In this document: positions 58,220 to 64,000 of the stretch, one piece after another | How the letters are laid out: each line of letters starts with the position of its first letter | How positions within the stretch are numbered: the first letter of the stretch is position 1 | Origin: Dipteris shenzhenensis | Taxonomy: Eukaryota; Polypodiophyta; Polypodiopsida; Gleicheniales | Length of the DNA stretch: 64,000 bases | Direction: 5' to 3' (one strand) | Assembly: GCA_047967505.1 (NCBI GenBank) | Contig: CM106540.1 | Translations under genes and position numbers: made by a program | Notes under the pieces: model-generated | The model's input: the letters and a program-made list of their open reading frames with translations, nothing else | Told to the model about the DNA's origin: nothing | Databases searched by the model: none

Positions 58220-59360
58220 AACCATCATCATCTAGTTGAAACTTTGTCACTTGCTCCCACTATGTCACATGCATAGTTATGTCCAAGATGCACACAACTT
58301 GTCTTTCCACTATCATAAGTGGTGAACCATTCCCTATGGGGAGTAACATGGAATGAAGCACCAGAATCCAAAATCCAATCTTGAGAGTATGCATCATCTG
58401 AGGTGGTAAGCAACTCTATAGGTAGACTAGACATGAAGAGAATGCCATTGTCACTATCATCATTGACTACATTGATCTCCTCGATCTTCAATTTTCCTTT
58501 GTCCTCCCTTGACTCTCTTCCTTCTTATTTGCACCCCAATTTGCATTCTTTTTCTTATCCTTTTGCTCTCTTTTCATCTTGTAGCAATCCTTTTTCATGT
58601 GGCCCTTCTTGCCACAATAGTAACACTCAATGTTCTGTGCCCTAGATTTGCTACGAGACTTCCCTCTTTCTTGGGACTTCCCCTTGAACTGTGATTTGTC
58701 CCTTTGCATATTTCAGGATGCATCCTGCTTGTTGCCATACATAGACTTCTATCTAATCTCCTCATTTAACATGCTACCTACAACTTCATCAAACTTCAGT
58801 ACACCAAGTGCAGAGTTACTGGACAGCTATACGAAAGGTATCCCATGAGGATGGCAATGAACTTATATAAGAGGAATATTGCCTCAATCTCCACATCAAA
58901 ATTCATCTTTTGAGCTTGAAGCTGGCTGTAAATAATATTGAATTCATTCAAGTGAGAAGCAATGGAGACCCCTTCCTTAATTTGTAGCTCAAACAAACTC
59001 TTCATGAGGTAAACTTTATTAGAGGTAGCTTCCTTCTCATAAGTTGCACATAATTTCTTCCACATCTTCCGTAGTCTGCTCATTTACTGCTATGAAATAA
59101 TCTGACTCTGGAAGATGAAGTCTAACAGTATAGTTTTCTAATGCATCCAACTCATTCCAATCATCCTGAAACTCCTTAGACATATCTGCAAGCTTAGCTT
59201 CAATCCCTGCCAAGGGATTAATCTGCTTCTTTTGAATAAGCACATCCCTTATCTGTTCTTTCCACAAAGAAAATTTTGTCCCATCAAGCTTTTTAATGAT
59301 GAAAAACTCCGTTTTAGACATGGAAGAGGATGCCATGATGCAAATAAAGCAAAATCCCAA
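58220..59360 (-). pseudogene. Ty1/copia gag-protease fragment
   Basis: Gag reads from 59360 (MASSSMSKTEFFIIKKLDG, KFSLWKEQIRDVLIQKK) through WKKLCATYEKEATSNKVYLM and LQIKEGVSIASHLNEFN (58796-59083). An intact zinc knuckle, CYYCGKKGHMKKDC (about 58580-58625), leads into a Lys/Arg-rich tail and a protease with an intact active site (WILDSGASFHVTPHREWF, 58320-58385). Two frame changes separate these parts. The reading fades at about 58220, so integrase and later domains are absent. The probable 5' LTR is at 60850-61000, which leaves a 1.5-kb leader. Confidence 0.92.
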
Positions 59361-60836
59361 ATGCTAGTACCTGCAAGAGAGAAATGCAAATACTAGGTGC
59401 ACCCACATATGTCTGCCTTAATGAAGGATAGTGTCACAAAAACTCAAGGCTCAAATCATCAAAATTCATCTGACTCATGTGCATATACTATGCATCCATA
59501 TGAGCAAATCTGGTCTAAAAGAAAATGTGAACCTGCAATGACAAAACAATCGCAAACCCAATCCCAATAAGAGCCAAATGCCTCAAGCATAAACACCGTC
59601 CATGGGCATAAGCATCAATAATGTCTCATCCAAGAGATCATAGCACTATCAGTGCATCAACTATAATGTGTCAAAGCTATCCCTTAGTATAAAATAGCAT
59701 CTGTATGCTAAACATCCATCAATAAAGCATCCCACAAGGAAATATGGGCCTATCAACACATCGAACAAGGATCTCAATGCATCCAAATGGCTTGTAAAGC
59801 ATCTAGTAGAACCCAATCCAAACCACAAATGAGTGCACATGGCTCAAACTACAACCAGAGTGATCTAGATAAGGTATATCCAAGAAATCACAGCACTACA
59901 ATAATGAACGCTAGTGAAAATAGAACCTAGGATGCCTCAAAACATGGGTGTCACTGCATAATCGGACTCAGCAAGAAAATCTGCAAATATTTCTCTTCTA
60001 TTAGAACTCCAAAATCCCAGCCGATGGATGCAAAATTGAGAGTCAACCCTTGTAGTTTACTAGCAATAATTAAGACCTTCGATAACTTAGAATTTAGCAA
60101 AATGCCACATGGCACCTATGTAGAGCTTTGGACAAAATCTAAAATAGAGAGACAAAATGGCAACATAGAGTTTTGGATCTCTGCGAATACTCCACTAAAT
60201 CACACAAGACTTTGTAGGTAGCAATTTTGGCCCATCTCCAAGTCACCAGAACTGAGGGAATCAGAAATGATGGTCTCTACGAACTGGTCTAGTACATGAG
60301 CATTGAAATGTAGAAGAGAATCAAAAAAGATGAAACGCTTGATTCCGCAACTTATTACTACTCCTGCTCCTTCTCCCAGGTTGGTTGGAAGCTAAATGGA
60401 GGCCTGGAAGTGCTTTGGTAGTGGAACTTGAACTGGAGCTCATGGGTCACAAAAAACAGCGTCAGTAGCAACCTGATTTATGAAAATGGGCTCCTCCTTG
60501 CTCGTCTTTCACAGAGCTCACAAAATGAGCAACAGAGTCCAAAGCCAGGGAATGCGAGCACCCACGAGATGATTCCAAGAGAAATTGGCTCACTCAGGCC
60601 TAGAGAACGTCACAGGCTCCAAAACCGCCTTAAATTTCATTTTTTGGTTTCAAAAACCACTCCACAGACTTCCAAAACCATCAAGAGGCTTCCGCAAAGT
60701 TAAAATACCACTTGGGTAGCTCAAACAAGCACACCCACAGGCTTTTGCAAAGCTGCAAATGCCACCCACATAGCTGTATGGATGCAGAATGACCTCTTGG
60801 CTAGACCACCCACAAGCATCAGATAGACCACCCGTG
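59361..60836 (-). other. Leader of the minus-strand copia fragment, no gene recognised
   Basis: About 1.5 kb between gag and the PBS. Short frames such as 60428-60703 (plus) lack known motifs. Unusually long for a copia leader, so it may include inserted sequence. Confidence 0.4.
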
Positions 60837-60848
60837 CTTTGATACCAT
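60837..60848 (-). promoter_or_regulatory. Primer-binding site of the minus-strand copia fragment
   Basis: On the minus strand the sequence reads TGGTATCAAAGC, one change from the usual initiator tRNA-Met PBS. It lies two bases inside a CTCTCA LTR end. Confidence 0.8.
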
Positions 60849-60849
60849 T

Positions 60850-61000
60850 TGAGAGATCTCAGCAACAGAAGTAGAATGGAAGAAGATGAGAAAGGTGTAG
60901 AACACCCTAATCTTCTATGTCATCCATATATATGTGTGTTTGAGTATTGCACATAACCGGAGTTAAGGCACAGTGGCCTTGAACCCCCACAAATAGCTCA
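60850..61000 (-). repeat. Short LTR or LTR part of the minus-strand copia fragment
   Basis: 151 bp bounded by TGAG..CTCA (plus strand TGAGAGATC..AATAGCTCA), placed directly outside the PBS. Plus-strand integrase-coding sequence begins at once at 61001, so 61000 is either the true LTR end (insertion into the neighbouring element) or a truncation point. Confidence 0.55.
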
Positions 61001-62545
61001 CTTCTTCCAAATTCAATAGTTTCTATAAGAGTCATTGGATCAAGAGGCAACTTATTGTAGCTTACACATCTTAGCAAAATGGAGTTGTTGAGCAAAAGAA
61101 TCAGACCATCATAGAGACATGTTTAACCATGATGCGAGGAAGAAGTATCTCAAAAAGCTTATCGGGTTGAAGTTGTGAACATTGCCATTTGCATCCTAAA
61201 CAAAAACAAGTCCAAGGCTGTTGATAATATGACTTAAAAAGCCTACATATCTCATTTGAAGACTTTTTGTTCTAATGCATTTGTTCATGTGCATTAGGAT
61301 GAGCAGATAAAGATGATTCCAAAAGCAGAAGACATATCTTTTTCAGGTATAGTGAAGAATTCCCACGGGAAGGGGGGGGGCACTCAGAAACATGTAACAT
61401 AGCATGTTAGTGCACAAAGGGGTGTTTTCTTAATAGGCAGATTGACATACCGTGTACATGCATGAGGGGATTTATAATGTAGCAACTCAGTATAATTTAT
61501 AAGTGTAGATTTCTATATGGGGTTTATGAAGAGTGAACCCCTCTAGGAAAAATCCAAGACTTATCACCTCTACAACCTAGTGACAAACCAGATCCATACC
61601 AATAGGGATGTGATCTTTGAAGGGACAGAGCCCGAGGCTCAAGAACTTCTAGCACTACCCCAACCAAGGTTACCATCAAGCAAATTGAAAAGACTAAAGC
61701 ACCTGAGGAGGAGGAGGAGGAGCAAGGCGACCCATTGCCAACTCCAAAGGAACCGCTAGTAGAGAAGAAGCTACATTAGTGGTGTTTGAAGACTTTAGAA
61801 GACTCCCAGGCTACTAAAATTCCCAAGAGCAATTTCAGAGTTCAGTGGTCTCAACGCAATGTGAAGACTCCCTCTATGAACTATGCAATGGTGGCTCAAC
61901 TCGAGGATCCTACATCCTTCATCAAGGAGGCATAGGATATCGTTGAATGGCATAATGTATGAAGGTAGAAATGGATGCCATTCTGAAGAACAACACTTGG
62001 GATTTGGTGGACAATCTACCCAAGCTAAAGGTGATTGGTACCAAATGGGTGTATAAAGTGAAGTCCAAGTCTGATGGGAGCTTGGATAAATACAAAGCAT
62101 GATTTTTGGTGATAGGTTACCCACAGTCAAAGGGACTTGATTTTGATGAGACCTTTCCCCCCACAGCCAGGATGGTGATGATATGCACTACTATTGCTTT
62201 GGCTACCCATCATGGATGACCTATCTTGCAGATGGACATGAAGTCTGCATTCGTGAATGGAACCCTAGTAATGCCCTTCAGGGATGGTGCAATTTGCACC
62301 ATCCTTAATAGACACCAGGAGATCAACTATAGGGTATTATGTCATACTTGCATCAAAGGTCATCTCATGGCTAAGCAAGAAACAACCCTACTACCACTTC
62401 GTATGAGAGCACATCATTGATGATATCATAAAGCTTATGTACTATCTGACCACCAACAATATCTCTAATGTTTGCACAAAGGTGCTCCCTAAGGATCAAT
62501 TGGAGCACCTCATTCAATGCATGGGTGTGTGGGTCTTGGTAGTGA
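61001..62545 (+). pseudogene. Ty1/copia integrase-RT-RNase H remnant
   Basis: Integrase C-terminal half: KFNSFYKSHWIKRQL, QNGVVEQKNQTIIET (61010-61140), then an ILNKNKSKAVDNMT-like segment and KTYHLYNLVTNQIHTNRDVIF (about 61545-61615). The RT start has ILKNNTWDLVDNLPKLKVIG, TKWVYKVKSKSDGSLDKYKA, DFDETFPPTARMV and LQMDMKSAFVNG (61980-62270). The RNase H end has CTKVLPKDQLEHLIQCMGV (62475-62530). The RT core with its YVDD box and most of RNase H are missing, an internal deletion near 62290. A TGTTGAAG at 62563 could start the 3' LTR. Confidence 0.9.
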
Positions 62546-62562
62546 CTCACGTGTCGTGGGGA

Positions 62563-63500
62563 TGTTGAAGAGATGCCTCCAATCCAAGCTACTCCTTGTG
62601 GGAGCAATGCAAAGCACGAGTCGTCCGCAAGTGTCACTTGAGCGGCCTTCGAATTATTGCAATATGCCTCAATGCAAGAAGGAGGGAAGGGGGAGAGGGG
62701 AGAAGAGAGGGGAGAAGGGAGGGAGATGGAGAAGGAGAAGGGAAGAGGAGAGTGAAGGGGGATGAAGTGGAAAACATAAGGGCACTACAATGGAAACAAG
62801 GGAACACCTAAAACACTCTCTTAGAAGAGAAGAGGGAGCTTGTATTCAAACTTGTGCAAACAACAATGAAGACCAAAGTCAACACTTTGGCCTTTTATAC
62901 AAGTCACCTTTTGAAGGGAGGGCCAAACCTTTTCCTTTTTAGCACTCTCCTTCTCTTTACAACCAAAGCTCTTGGGCCCATAGGGTGCCAAGGCATATTA
63001 CTATTCTTTCCATCTGTCCATACTGGCAGAAATAGCACTTGTGTTTACCATATTAAAGCGCTTGGGACAAAACCTGGAATTAGGAGGTGGTCCTAACCAA
63101 TTCCCAAATAGCACTTGTGTTAGCCTCGCGCCTCCTAGGCTTAGGTGATTTGGGGCTCAAATGCCCTGAGCGCCCTCATGCATTAAACCATTTGTGGTTC
63201 AAACCCCACATATGAGGCTCAAAACCTGGAGTGGCAAGGCTTAACTCCCGTGAGACACTCAATGGCAACCATGCACGTTGCCTGGATGCTTTTGCCTCGG
63301 GATATCTGGGGATCAAACTCCCTGAGTTTTAGTTGTATTCCTTTCATGGCTATTTTTGTTGGCGTGGCTATTTCCATGGATGTAGATGTGAAATGTGCAT
63401 GTTGCCTGCAATCTTTGCTCTTGAGTGTTAGTTGGAACATACAACCTATTCTGGAATTCTTGGACTTTGGGTATTTGAGGATCAAACTCCTTGAGCTTGT
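62563..63500. other. Possible 3' LTR and unassigned flank
   Basis: TGTTGAAGAGATGCC at 62563 follows a GTGTCGTGGGGA purine-rich end and may open the LTR of the preceding copia element; no far end was identified. The segment includes an 86-bp purine tract. Further on, two related stretches (..GTTGCCTG..TTTGGGGATCAAACTCC-like) recur at about 63278-63332 and 63398-63492. Confidence 0.35.
62676..62761. repeat. Polypurine (G/A) tract
   Basis: Eighty-six bases of almost pure A/G with only two T interruptions (62727 and 62753). Frames through it give Arg/Glu/Gly runs and are not real proteins. Confidence 0.95.
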
Positions 63501-63509
63501 CGGTTGGAG

Positions 63510-64000
63510 TAGATCATGTGGCCTGATCACCTCTAATCACTGATTACTTTGCATTCAAGGACTGTACTCTATGGATGTTAACATGCCCCCTTTCCTCTTT
63601 TGCTGATCTATCCTCGGGTCAGCCGCACTGGAGGAGGTCAGTGGTGAGTATTGTCTGTAAGATTGCATAGCAGTCCAGTTGTCATGGAGTGAGGCAAGCA
63701 AGGTACGAGCGATACTTCCAAAAATGTGTGGCATGCATGTCCTCATATGTGCCGATGTGATGTCCATGGAGATTGCCAACGCGGAGTCCTAGAATTGCAT
63801 AGGACTGATGTTGGGATTGAAGACAATCTGGTTGTTCAGATTGTGGAGATGGTCATCGATGGGGTAACTGTGAGCGGGAAGATTGCAGAGGAGTAAGAGG
63901 ATGACGAGGTGGTTGAAATGTATTGCTGCTATGACGGTCGGATCTAGAACATCATCATCTGCAATGGGCATGGGCTCTAGCTCTACCTATTGGCATTGTC
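63510..64000. pseudogene. Edge of a second gypsy copy
   Basis: 63510-63645 matches 57893-58030, which flanks the gypsy gag at 57.8 kb. The remainder to the window end has minus-strand frames at 63555-63779 and 63789-63971 without diagnostic motifs, probably gag or leader of the same gypsy family. It is cut by the window edge. Confidence 0.45.

Noticed and set aside
63180-63240. Possible tRNA-like or SINE internal promoter (GGTTCAAACCCC box-B match near 63197)
   Set aside because: No matching A box at the right distance and no cloverleaf; a single B-box-like word is expected by chance.

Overview
This is nuclear DNA of a seed plant. It is AT-rich and intron-bearing, carries long dinucleotide microsatellites, and is mostly decayed plant-type Ty1/copia and Ty3/gypsy LTR retrotransposons, an L1-type LINE and a PIF/Harbinger DNA transposon. 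The species cannot be read from the sequence. Old, broken elements with few intact frames suggest a repeat-rich, slowly purging genome such as an early-diverging angiosperm or a gymnosperm; that is inference. No rRNA, tRNA, CRISPR array or prokaryotic operon was seen.

Layout. 0-6.4 kb: a compound microsatellite, unassigned broken coding-like sequence, an LTR/promoter-like block with repeated CCATTRGATC motifs and a TATA box, and an antisense HSP70 pseudogene fragment. 6.4-17.2 kb: a decayed retroelement-like frame and a Ty3/gypsy pol remnant with a tandemly duplicated RT segment. A complete minus-strand Ty1/copia element with two 360-bp LTRs, PBS, PPT and a perfect 5-bp target-site duplication is nested here. 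17.4-21.1 kb: degenerate tandem repeats, a plus-strand copia LTR-gag-protease fragment, and a polyubiquitin pseudogene. 23.6-33.4 kb: one copy of a ~0.7-kb dispersed repeat, a minus-strand copia gag-integrase remnant, and a copia RNase H remnant interrupted by a plus-strand copia element whose gag is fused to its RNase H. 36.0-39.5 kb: a copia integrase-to-LTR deletion product beside a two-gene PIF/Harbinger transposon (Myb/SANT-like gene plus DDE transposase).

40.9-43.3 kb holds the second ~0.7-kb repeat copy and, directly after it, the one convincing host gene: a Rho-N/SAP-like, probably plastid-targeted protein with an intact C-terminal Rho-N domain and four copies of a basic S-x-F...S-P-x-P motif. 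43.96-44.93 kb is a ~970-bp near-palindrome, with a third partial copy upstream of a decayed L1 LINE (45.9-48.2 kb). 48.5-63.6 kb: more copia and gypsy fragments in both orientations, a possible second LINE 3' end and short tandem duplications.

The dominant process is insertion, nesting and decay. Nonsense codons are repeatedly TAG or TGA where family members carry CAG or CGA, and LTR pairs and inverted-repeat arms differ mainly by transitions, as expected of methylated, silenced plant repeats. The only likely working product is the Rho-N protein. I found no convincing undescribed multi-gene system. The best candidates for follow-up are the hairpin locus beside the Rho-N gene, the repeated motif inside that protein, and the dispersed repeat in its 5' flank.
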